Shown here: in pieces, positions 1-5,565 of the stretch | Position numbering within the stretch: position 1 is the stretch's first letter | Layout: each line of letters opens with the position of its first letter | Assembly (NCBI GenBank): GCA_029931905.1 | Contig: JAOZRH010000064.1 | Span: forward strand, 1-10,481 | Origin: Fidelibacterota bacterium | GTDB taxonomy: Bacteria; Fidelibacterota; Fidelibacteria; Fidelibacterales; Fidelibacteraceae | Length of the DNA stretch: 10,481 nt | Direction of reading: 5' to 3' | The notes under the pieces: generated by a model | The model's database searches: none | Told to the model about the DNA's origin: nothing | The model's input: the letters and a program-made list of their open reading frames with translations, nothing else | Translations under genes and position numbers: made by a program

Positions 1-115
1 CATCATTTATTTTTTTACAAGAACATATTTTAGATTTACCATAATTATATATATCCTTCAATTCAAATCCGGTAATATTATTAATATTTATATTAACTTC
101 AAAATTTGTTGACAT
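1..115 (-). CDS. Start of an unidentified gene, cut by the window edge
   Basis: An ATG at 115-113 overlaps the TAA stop (117-115) of the upstream gene in a TAATG arrangement, and the frame stays open to the left edge, giving 38 residues. A GGGAG ribosome binding site at 127-123 lies 7 bases before the ATG, which supports the start. The visible part is rich in Asn and Ile, then has a Cys-Ser-Cys close to the edge (residues 31-33), followed by Lys residues. This could be the start of a metal-binding motif, but too little is visible to say. The function is unknown. Stop-start overlap implies translational coupling with the upstream gene. Confidence 0.7.
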   Translation of the reverse strand, partial: MSTNFEVNININNITGFELKDIYNYGKSKICSCKKIND

Positions 116-927
116 TATATTTCTCCCAACATCATTTTATTTAAGTTAGCATTTAATTTTTCGTAAAGATCTGTTTTACATATAATGTTGGCTACAAAAA
201 TTGTTGGGGTAAAATTTATGTATTTATACTTATCTATTTTAAAGGTTTTCATCAAAACAAATGGTCCAAAAGAAATAGTTGGGTTTTTATTTAGAGCTAA
301 TGAAAGTTTTATAGGACCAGACATAATTTGTTTTTTTAATTTTAAATTTTTAAATTTTTGAAATAATTTTTTTAATTGTGAAATATTTGATTTAGAAATT
401 TTTAAAAAAGAATCATTATTTAATAAATGTAAATATCTTTTAGTTTTATATATTGAATTAATAGAAAATTCTATTCTATCTTCTCCTTTTATAGTGTTTT
501 TTTCAAAATCTATTAATTTTGTAATTAAATCAATGTTTTCTTCAAAGAATGATAATTTGTTAACTATTTGATTAGGATTTCTAATTTTATACTTATGCTC
601 AATTGGATCTATTAATTCAAATCTATTTTTCATTGTAAACCATGTATTTTTTGTGAAATAACTTACATTTAAAGAATTTGAATACATTGTGGATTTAAAA
701 GAATATTCATGAGTTTTAATAGATATCTGTATTTTTCTATCTGGATTCGTAGAAAATAATAGTAAGTGTTTTTGTTCAAAAGTATCATTTTTACGAAATT
801 CAGATAAATATAAACCTTTTTGATGTAGATGACAAATAACGGCGATGATTTCATGAGGTTTTGCCGTTTTTGTTATTTGAAGATATTCTCTAGTAAATTT
901 CATTTCAGGTATTTCTTGCTGTTGCAC
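115..927 (-). CDS. Hypothetical phage protein, 270 aa, GTG start
   Basis: I do not recognise this protein. The start is GTG at 927-925: a very strong AGGAGG site at 940-935 ends 7 bases before it, whereas the first ATG (903-901) would be over 30 bases from that site. The sequence is Lys-, Asn- and Ile-rich with no signal peptide or membrane segment evident. A middle region (about residues 120-200) is rich in charged and hydrophobic residues and looks mostly helical. The C-terminal 70 residues look like beta strands with turns (GPIKLSLAL, SFGPFVLM). The upstream gene's TAG stop (941-939) lies inside the ribosome binding site, so the two are coupled. It is the third gene of the group led by the primase, which may suggest a role in DNA replication or processing, but that is only context. 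Confidence 0.8.
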   Translation of the reverse strand: MQQQEIPEMKFTREYLQITKTAKPHEIIAVICHLHQKGLYLSEFRKNDTFEQKHLLLFSTNPDRKIQISIKTHEYSFKSTMYSNSLNVSYFTKNTWFTMKNRFELIDPIEHKYKIRNPNQIVNKLSFFEENIDLITKLIDFEKNTIKGEDRIEFSINSIYKTKRYLHLLNNDSFLKISKSNISQLKKLFQKFKNLKLKKQIMSGPIKLSLALNKNPTISFGPFVLMKTFKIDKYKYINFTPTIFVANIICKTDLYEKLNANLNKMMLGEI

Positions 928-934
928 TTATTCT

Positions 935-940
935 CCTCCT
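935..940 (-). promoter_or_regulatory. Ribosome binding site that fixes a GTG start
   Basis: AGGAGG on the minus strand, followed by 7 bases and then GTG at 927. It overlaps the TAG stop of the upstream gene. Without this site the first ATG 24 bases further in would be the default choice. Confidence 0.8.
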
Positions 941-1412
941 ATAGATCTAATTCTACATATTGTACTGGATATAGTACTGCGTAAATCACATGATCAACAT
1001 ATTTTGCTGTCTGTTTAGAATAATCAAAATTATCATCAAGCATTTTATCACCCCATTCTTCACCAATGGCACATATTCCATATCCAAAATCTAAACGATT
1101 ACATAAATCTTTTAAAAATCTAAATGATCCCTCATCAATATTTTTCATAGAATCTTTTAAATAGAATATTATAATTTTTTCTTTCTTTGTTTTTTTGTCT
1201 TTGATATATACATGACCATATTCGTTTTCTTCCCTCTCCCAAACAGAGATTTCATCTATTTTTTCTTTAAAATTTTCTTGAAAATGATTAACCAACCAAT
1301 TATCTTCAGCTAAAATTTCTTTTTGTCTCTCAAATTTTAGTTCTTGAAGAAATTTTTCTTTTCTTTTAAGAGGACCTACAGCTATTACACCAAAATCATA
1401 ATAATATCCCAA
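939..1412 (-). CDS. Hypothetical phage protein, 157 aa, TTG start
   Basis: I do not recognise this protein. Translation starts at TTG (1412-1410), supported by GGAGG at 1424-1420 with a 7-base spacer. The site lies inside the last codons of the primase gene and only two bases separate its TAA stop from this start, so expression is coupled to primase. The protein begins with a Tyr-rich strand (MGYYYDFGVIAVG) that looks like a beta strand and glycine turn. It then has a charged helical region (residues 16-60), a basic Lys-rich hairpin-like segment (about 70-82), an IIIFYL strand, a helix and a FGYGICAIGEEWGD segment. The alternation suggests a compact alpha/beta fold of about 155 residues. Function unknown; its position after primase hints at replication, no more. 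Confidence 0.8.
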   Translation of the reverse strand: MGYYYDFGVIAVGPLKRKEKFLQELKFERQKEILAEDNWLVNHFQENFKEKIDEISVWEREENEYGHVYIKDKKTKKEKIIIFYLKDSMKNIDEGSFRFLKDLCNRLDFGYGICAIGEEWGDKMLDDNFDYSKQTAKYVDHVIYAVLYPVQYVELDL

Positions 1413-1414
1413 AA

Positions 1415-2347
1415 TTAAACCTCCAAAACTGCTGGATAATCACCTGTATCTTTCCCGATTAAAGGTTGATATCCTTGAACTTTAATATTTTCATTTAGAT
1501 TCTCACATAATTTTTTTGAATGATACAATATTTTCTTAAATGAGAAATTATCTTTATCAAATATTAAATGAAAATTATATTCACCGATTAATAAATCTTG
1601 AAAAATTAAACGTTCAATTGTACTCAAATATTTTTTTCCCGAAATCGAATAAAAAATACTATTTCTAAATTGATAATTATATAAATATAAGTTTAAAATA
1701 TCGAATGGACCTTCTGCTAGAACAATGTCTGTGTATTTGTCAAAATCTGGTTCTTGAAAAAAATATAAACCTGAAGATTTATTGTTTAATTTAAATCTAT
1801 ATTTGGATATAGGTTTAATATAACGAGAAATTATCAATTCACCATCAATATTATAAAAATTACAACAAGGTTGATTATAAAGAAAATCCGGCGTTATCAA
1901 AAATTCTTTAAAGTCTATATTTTCTCCTAATCTATAAAATAAATATTGTTGGAAATATAAAAAGAAATCAAGATTGTTTTTGATAATATCTAAAATGTAA
2001 TTATCGATATTTTTTCTAATATCGATTTTTTTAATTTTTGTTCTAAAGTAGTCCTTTTTAAAATTATATTTAATTCTTTTTGATAATAGTTGTAAAATTT
2101 CTTGATCTTCAAAATTAGTTTCTATTAGTAATTTCAATAAAGTTCCAGATGAATTACATCTAAAGCAGTTGAAGACTGCTTGAGTCGTTGAAATATATAA
2201 ATGTCCATGATGTGAGTGATTTGGTCTTGTACTGTCATCACAAAACGGACAATGTATTTGAATTTCATCTGACTTTGTCATCTTAAAAATTTGACTAATA
2301 TTTCTTAAATGATTTTCAATCTGTGGATAATTTAAAATATCAAACAA
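1415..2347 (-). CDS. DnaG-type DNA primase, 310 aa, TTG start
   Basis: Makes RNA primers for phage DNA replication. An N-terminal zinc ribbon is visible: C33-P-F-C36 and C61-F-R-C64, with a His-rich loop between (H44, H46, H47, H49). The TOPRIM catalytic core follows: E212-G-P-F-D216 is the acidic motif and D264-K-D266 after hydrophobic IF is the DxD metal site, matching the EGxxD and DxD pattern of DnaG family primases. At 310 residues it is much shorter than bacterial DnaG (about 600), having no room for a C-terminal helicase-binding domain; small primases of this kind are usual in phages. The start is TTG at 2347-2345, with AGGAG at 2360-2356 and an 8-base spacer. It is the first gene after a terminator and a promoter candidate. 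Family assignment is strong; substrate preference cannot be read. Confidence 0.9.
   Translation of the reverse strand: MFDILNYPQIENHLRNISQIFKMTKSDEIQIHCPFCDDSTRPNHSHHGHLYISTTQAVFNCFRCNSSGTLLKLLIETNFEDQEILQLLSKRIKYNFKKDYFRTKIKKIDIRKNIDNYILDIIKNNLDFFLYFQQYLFYRLGENIDFKEFLITPDFLYNQPCCNFYNIDGELIISRYIKPISKYRFKLNNKSSGLYFFQEPDFDKYTDIVLAEGPFDILNLYLYNYQFRNSIFYSISGKKYLSTIERLIFQDLLIGEYNFHLIFDKDNFSFKKILYHSKKLCENLNENIKVQGYQPLIGKDTGDYPAVLEV
1420..1424 (-). promoter_or_regulatory. Ribosome binding site that fixes a TTG start
   Basis: GGAGG on the minus strand, 7 bases upstream of TTG at 1412-1410. It lies within the 3' end of the primase gene, so this start is likely used by ribosomes that finish the primase. 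Confidence 0.75.
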
Positions 2348-2355
2348 AAAACAAA

Positions 2356-2360
2356 CTCCT
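2356..2360 (-). promoter_or_regulatory. Ribosome binding site of the primase gene
   Basis: AGGAG on the minus strand (within AAAGGAG), 8 bases upstream of the TTG codon at 2347. It decides this start, since no in-frame ATG lies near it. Confidence 0.75.
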
Positions 2361-2380
2361 TTGAGTTATTTGATTTATTT

Positions 2381-2400
2381 ATTTCTTTATAAAATTTGAA
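2381..2400 (-). promoter_or_regulatory. Candidate phage promoter upstream of primase
   Basis: On the minus strand 2396-2381 reads AATTTTATAAAGAAAT. The identical 16 bases recur at 7516-7501, in the only other intergenic gap of similar size. The core TATAAAGA differs by one base from the T4 late promoter element TATAAATA and also resembles a bacterial -10 box. It lies just past a terminator and about 35 bases before the primase start, where a promoter is expected. Promoter function is inferred from position and repetition. Confidence 0.45.
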
Positions 2401-2433
2401 AATAAAAAATGGAGGACCAAATGGCCCTCCATT
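2401..2433 (-). terminator. Rho-independent terminator after queD
   Basis: On the minus strand an 8-bp perfect stem AATGGAGG/CCTCCATT (2433-2426 with 2415-2408) continues inward through a G-U pair and two G-C pairs to a four-base loop. A T-rich tail TTTTTTATT follows (2409-2401). The G-U pair would be an A-C mismatch on the other strand, so the hairpin is better as a minus-strand RNA. It sits 10 bases after the queD stop and separates the queC-queD group from primase. Confidence 0.85.
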
Positions 2434-2443
2434 GAATGTTGTA

Positions 2444-3178
2444 TTATTTTTTAAATAATTTTTTAACATTGAATGATATATCAGAAAATGTTTTTTTGGT
2501 TTCATTTTTAATAACATTAGCTAATTCTGAAGCATATTCTTTTGACGAAACAAATTCTTTACAAATTTGTTTCACTCTATTTTTAAAATTATAATCACGA
2601 TCAACTGTATTTCTAATGATTAATTTTATTCGATCTTCAATAAATTGAATTTTATCAAAATCAGGTTTTTGTTCTTCAATACCGTCGAAAGAATCTAATT
2701 CTTTTTGAAATATTTTTTTATATGAAGCACAGTTTTTCGGAGTTTCATAAACATCAATTTTAATCATTAGTAAATAATCAAAAATTTCCTCAAAATGACA
2801 TTTTAAGAGTTCTTCAATTTTTTCACAAAAATGTAGGCTCATGTTTTCTGCAGTTGACATAGGATAGTTAAATATTTGAGTACGATTTTGATATTCATAC
2901 ATTGTATTTATTGCTTTTGCTAAATTTGTATCCATATGTGAAATAATTATTGAATGATCAAAATTTTCGTCTAAATAATTTTGAAATCTTTTTAAATGTG
3001 TAAAATCTATAACCATTGATTCGTTATTTAATTTTTCAACTTCAATTGTTATTAATATTTTATATCTGTGACCATGTATTGATTTACATAAAGAATCATA
3101 TGGTAAATTATGTAATCGATGTGCTGCATCAAAATGAAATTCTTTTGTTATAGAAAAGCTGTCTTTGATTTTTATCAT
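2444..3178 (-). CDS. queD: QueD-type 6-carboxytetrahydropterin synthase with a C-terminal extension, 244 aa
   Basis: Converts 7,8-dihydroneopterin triphosphate to 6-carboxy-5,6,7,8-tetrahydropterin, the first committed step to preQ0. The zinc ligands of the PTPS/QueD family are present: H20 in AAHRL and H35/H37 in HGH. The catalytic Cys is C31, four residues before HGH. D74-H75 (FDHSII), the TAEN motif (109-112) and E145 (YETP) complete the set. The standard domain ends near residue 155, close to the whole length of bacterial QueD (about 120-150). A further 90 residues follow, charged and apparently helical, with no family I know. The start at 3178 is chosen because AGGAG at 3188-3184 precedes it; an in-frame ATG at 3229 would overlap queC and lacks this site. 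It lies 16 bases after queC and ends at a terminator. Confidence 0.9.
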   Translation of the reverse strand: MIKIKDSFSITKEFHFDAAHRLHNLPYDSLCKSIHGHRYKILITIEVEKLNNESMVIDFTHLKRFQNYLDENFDHSIIISHMDTNLAKAINTMYEYQNRTQIFNYPMSTAENMSLHFCEKIEELLKCHFEEIFDYLLMIKIDVYETPKNCASYKKIFQKELDSFDGIEEQKPDFDKIQFIEDRIKLIIRNTVDRDYNFKNRVKQICKEFVSSKEYASELANVIKNETKKTFSDISFNVKKLFKK

Positions 3179-3183
3179 CTCTT

Positions 3184-3188
3184 CTCCT
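3184..3188 (-). promoter_or_regulatory. Ribosome binding site that sets the queD start
   Basis: AGGAG on the minus strand, 5 bases before ATG at 3178-3176, in the short gap after the queC stop. It argues against the longer frame that begins at 3229 inside queC. Confidence 0.75.
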
Positions 3189-3194
3189 TTGATT

Positions 3195-4238
3195 TTACAT
3201 ATTTCTTCTTTTTTCAATAATTTTTTCAACTTCTAATAATTTAGTTTTGATTTTATTAATTTCGACTTTTAATAATTCTCGATTTTTTGCTTTTCTACAA
3301 GTATCGAGTTGGTTAGTTTTTTTAACCAACTCGTTTTCAAGTTTGATTTTTTCTTGATTTAAACGATTGCTATTAAAATTATCATAATCAGTACTAGATG
3401 ATTTAAATTGAGTTTTTTCATCATCTAGTAATTTTAATTTTTGCTTTTCAAGTTTTTTAATATCTTCCGAATATTTAAGTATTCTTTCAACATTTGTTTC
3501 TGATGTGATTTTATCTTTCAAAATAGCAAGTGCAGTATTCACACCTTCTAAAGTTTGAAAACCTTGCTCTTGATTTTCATATGGGATAGGATCATCTATA
3601 TTGTTTTCTTCAAATGCTTCTAAACGTTCTCTACAAGAACCACAGACTCCACAACTCTTTTCTTGATCTTTATAACAAGTTCTTGTGAGTTCATAAGGAA
3701 CATTTAAATCTAATCCAACTCGACAAATTCCTATTTTATCTGTATCAAGAAATGGTGCAATAACTTCAACTTTTCGATCTGATGCTAAATATACTAATGT
3801 GTCCAAAGCTTTAACATAATCTTGACGACAATCAGGGTAGATCGCATGATCCCCTTGATGAACACCAAGTGCAATTTTTCCAGCATCAACACTTTCAGCA
3901 TATCCCATCATTATTGATGCGAAAATAGTATTTCGACCTGGTACAACAGTTTTAGACATAGTTTCATCTGTATAATGTCCTTCAGGAATTTCGCCTCCAG
4001 AAAGAAGAAGATTTGATTTGAATCCTTCAAATGCTGCCGTTAAATCAATTAATCTATATGGAACTTTATAATGATCAGCAATTAATTCTGCAGATTTTAT
4101 TTCATATTTGTTATGTTTCGAACCATAAGTGAAATTTAAACAATATACTTCATAACCCATATTTAGAAGATAAGCTAACATTGTGGAGGAATCCATACCT
4201 CCACTAAGTCCCATTACTACTTTTCTTCTTCTATCCAT
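3195..4238 (-). CDS. queC: QueC-type 7-cyano-7-deazaguanine (preQ0) synthase with a coiled-coil C-terminal extension, 347 aa
   Basis: ATP-dependent conversion of 7-carboxy-7-deazaguanine to preQ0. Residues 12-17 are the PP-loop SGGMDS that binds ATP. Other QueC landmarks are VPGRNTIF (99-106), GVHQGDHAIYPDCR (125-138) and the zinc site C188...C196-x2-C199-x2-C202. Standard QueC ends near residue 220 (E. coli QueC is about 230). Here a further 120 residues follow, strongly charged and helical with repeated Lys/Glu/Leu spacing (for example KLEKQKLKLL and KIKLENELVKK), suggesting a coiled coil. The start ATG at 4238 is preceded by AGGAG at 4250-4246; an in-frame ATG at 4268 lacks such a site. 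The start lies inside the last codons of a small zinc-ribbon gene, so the two are coupled. queD follows 16 bases later. No queE or folE is in the window. Confidence 0.93.
   Translation of the reverse strand: MDRRRKVVMGLSGGMDSSTMLAYLLNMGYEVYCLNFTYGSKHNKYEIKSAELIADHYKVPYRLIDLTAAFEGFKSNLLLSGGEIPEGHYTDETMSKTVVPGRNTIFASIMMGYAESVDAGKIALGVHQGDHAIYPDCRQDYVKALDTLVYLASDRKVEVIAPFLDTDKIGICRVGLDLNVPYELTRTCYKDQEKSCGVCGSCRERLEAFEENNIDDPIPYENQEQGFQTLEGVNTALAILKDKITSETNVERILKYSEDIKKLEKQKLKLLDDEKTQFKSSSTDYDNFNSNRLNQEKIKLENELVKKTNQLDTCRKAKNRELLKVEINKIKTKLLEVEKIIEKRRNM
3305..3337 (+). terminator. Terminator-like hairpin on the antisense strand inside queC
   Basis: A perfect 11-bp inverted repeat, CGAGTTGGTTA (3305-3315) with TAACCAACTCG (3323-3333), 7-base loop, followed on the plus strand by TTTT (3334-3337). 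Read as plus-strand RNA it resembles a weak rho-independent terminator. On the minus strand it is only coding sequence for the queC extension with no T tail. Function is doubtful, because no plus-strand gene is present. Confidence 0.3.
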
Positions 4239-4386
4239 AAAGAATCTCCTGATCGTCAGACATATCAATTGTTTTTGTTTCTTTTATAATTTTTTGTTTA
4301 CCGCAAGATAAACATTGATAAACTTTTCCTTGTGGAGTATCAAGTATTTGAATTTTTCCTCCACATTCAGAACATTTCAATTCCAT
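4231..4386 (-). CDS. Small zinc-ribbon protein, 51 aa, coupled to queC
   Basis: A short gene from ATG at 4386-4384 to TAG at 4233-4231. Two CxxC knuckles are visible, C5-S-E-C8 and C25-L-S-C28, separated by 16 residues, with a Gly after each knuckle (CSECGG, CLSCGK): the pattern of a zinc ribbon. The tail (residues 30-51) is basic, then acidic. A GAGG site at 4400-4397 stands 10 bases upstream. The gene ends in ATGGATAG, overlapping the queC start by 8 bases, and contains the queC ribosome binding site. It therefore probably regulates or accompanies QueC translation. Small zinc ribbons can bind nucleic acid or proteins; which applies here is unknown. Conserved Cys pairs, the site upstream and exact packing between neighbours argue that it is real. 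Confidence 0.8.
   Translation of the reverse strand: MELKCSECGGKIQILDTPQGKVYQCLSCGKQKIIKETKTIDMSDDQEILYG
4246..4250 (-). promoter_or_regulatory. Ribosome binding site that sets the queC start
   Basis: AGGAG on the minus strand, 7 bases before ATG at 4238-4236, located within the coding sequence of the small zinc-ribbon gene. It selects the shorter queC form over the ATG at 4268. Confidence 0.8.
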
Positions 4387-4400
4387 TTTTAAAAAACCTC

Positions 4401-4850
4401 TTATGCTAAATTTCCAGGTGGAATAACATCAAATATATTTGTTTTTTCTACAGGTTTCTTTTTAGTTTTAGAATTTTTCTTTTTTGGTGCTTTTCTAATA
4501 GTTAAAAAATCAGTTGTGTTTTCTTGAACAATTTCATTATATAAATGAGGGCCAAGACGTTCATACATTACTGTATAATCAACATTTTTTCTAGTGGTGG
4601 TTTGATATTTACTAATCCAATCACCAAATTGATCTGTTTCAACAAGTAATTCATTAACTTTTCTTTCATGAAGTCGATTAGCGAATTCTTCTTTAATAAT
4701 TTTCATTTTTTTATCAATCAAATCTTTTTCATTTTTTAAAGTCACATAAAATTCCATTAATGAAACGTCATCTCGATTTTTGATCTCATTTACAAGTTTC
4801 TCTAGCATTTCATGATTTAATTTTGCTATCATATCATTAACATTGGACAT
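4401..4850 (-). CDS. Hypothetical phage protein, 149 aa, coiled-coil N-terminus and basic tail
   Basis: I do not recognise the family with confidence. Residues 1-70 are helical and strongly charged (for example KNEKDLIDKKMKIIKEEF), then comes a segment that looks like short strands (GDWISKYQTTTRKNVDY), a helix (VMYERLGPHLYNEIV) and a TTDFLTIRKAPKKK strand leading into a Lys-rich tail. A helical hairpin followed by a small strand pair and a final T-x-x-L-x-I-R/K motif recurs in small uncharacterised phage proteins, but I cannot name one. The Lys-rich tail suggests nucleic acid contact. Start ATG 4850-4848 has an excellent GGAGG at 4860-4856. It follows a 14-bp inverted repeat and precedes the zinc-ribbon gene, whose ribosome binding site touches this stop. 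Confidence 0.8.
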   Translation of the reverse strand: MSNVNDMIAKLNHEMLEKLVNEIKNRDDVSLMEFYVTLKNEKDLIDKKMKIIKEEFANRLHERKVNELLVETDQFGDWISKYQTTTRKNVDYTVMYERLGPHLYNEIVQENTTDFLTIRKAPKKKNSKTKKKPVEKTNIFDVIPPGNLA

Positions 4851-4864
4851 TTTCTCCTCCTTTT

Positions 4865-4902
4865 AACTAACGGCGAGAATTATTTAGATCTCGCCGTTAG
4901 TT
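4865..4902. repeat. 14-bp perfect inverted repeat between two genes
   Basis: AACTAACGGCGAGA (4865-4878) and its exact complement (4889-4902) flank a 10-base AT-rich spacer. The arms hold CGGCGAG, far richer in GC than the surroundings. It fills the gap between a TGA stop (4905-4903) and the ribosome binding site of the next gene (GGAGG at 4860-4856). In the minus direction the second arm is followed by AAAAGGAGG, not a T-run, so it is not a standard terminator. It could be an RNA processing or stability hairpin, a translational control element, or a protein-binding operator. Confidence 0.75.
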
Positions 4903-5541
4903 TCAATTTGAACGCCAAAGTATCTCTTCGAAGTGTTTTCTCAAAATTGGAACAGTATATTGGTAAAGCAAATCCTCAGCTGAACCAAAATCAACCATAT
5001 CTATATAAAAAGAATATTTTTTAACTAATTTTTTATAACTTTCATCGTTAGAAATTTTCTTATCGATATTTGAAAGTTTAAGTATTTGATCTAGTATATT
5101 TTTAATACATGTAATAATAGATGCTTTAAAAAAGTCTTGTTTGTAATTAAATTTAAATTTAATTGCTTTTTCAAATTCTTTAATTGAAAAACATTCTATA
5201 TCATTAATAAAATTTGGTAAAATCATTGTTGGGTAATCTATACAAAAAAATTGATAAACAAAAGTTCCCATTTCTAATGTATCTTTGAAGAAAACACTCT
5301 CTAAACCAATTATAGAAGTGTAATTTTCATTTACATAATTTAATAAATCATCCAAAATGATTTTTTTAATTTCATCATCTTCGATAGAATCTAATAAATC
5401 GATACCAATATTATTAAAATTTATATATTGATCTTTAATATCATTATCTAATTGTTCAACTAAATCCATGTCTAAATATTTGTAATTAAAGGGTATAGAT
5501 GATGTAGAATAAACACTATCAATTGTTTGTAAATCTAACAT
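4903..5541 (-). CDS. Hypothetical phage protein, 212 aa, next to the sliding clamp
   Basis: I do not recognise this protein. It is acidic in its N-terminal half (clusters such as DSIEDDEIKKIILDDLL, residues about 51-67) and hydrophobic-helical through the middle (GTFVYQFFCIDYPTMILPNFI). No signal peptide or clear membrane helix is evident. It looks mainly alpha-helical throughout. The start ATG at 5541-5539 is supported by GGAG at 5553-5550 with an 8-base spacer; it begins 24 bases after the clamp gene stop, and ends directly at a strong inverted repeat. Its place right after the clamp suggests a clamp partner (loader subunit or late-transcription factor), but I see no motif to confirm it and a comparison with T4 gp62 from memory was not convincing. 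Confidence 0.8.
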   Translation of the reverse strand: MLDLQTIDSVYSTSSIPFNYKYLDMDLVEQLDNDIKDQYINFNNIGIDLLDSIEDDEIKKIILDDLLNYVNENYTSIIGLESVFFKDTLEMGTFVYQFFCIDYPTMILPNFINDIECFSIKEFEKAIKFKFNYKQDFFKASIITCIKNILDQILKLSNIDKKISNDESYKKLVKKYSFYIDMVDFGSAEDLLYQYTVPILRKHFEEILWRSN

Positions 5542-5565
5542 AATATGTTCTCCAATGGAATTTTG

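Noticed and set aside
669..854. Minus-strand open frame of 61 codons
   Set aside because: It is out of frame within the 270-aa gene and has no ribosome binding site of note.
2332..2517. Minus-strand open frame of 61 codons across the queD-primase gap
   Set aside because: It would run through the terminator and overlap both neighbours; low-complexity sequence without a start signal.
2547..2573. 10-bp inverted repeat GAAACAAATT in the queD tail
   Set aside because: Almost wholly A and T; stems of this length are expected by chance in DNA of this composition.
3179..3229. Longer QueD starting at ATG 3229
   Set aside because: It overlaps the queC end and lacks a ribosome binding site; AGGAG precedes ATG 3178, and the QueD domain begins right after it.
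4239..4268. Longer QueC starting at ATG 4268
   Set aside because: No ribosome binding site nearby, and the region codes for the zinc-ribbon protein in another frame; AGGAG supports ATG 4238.
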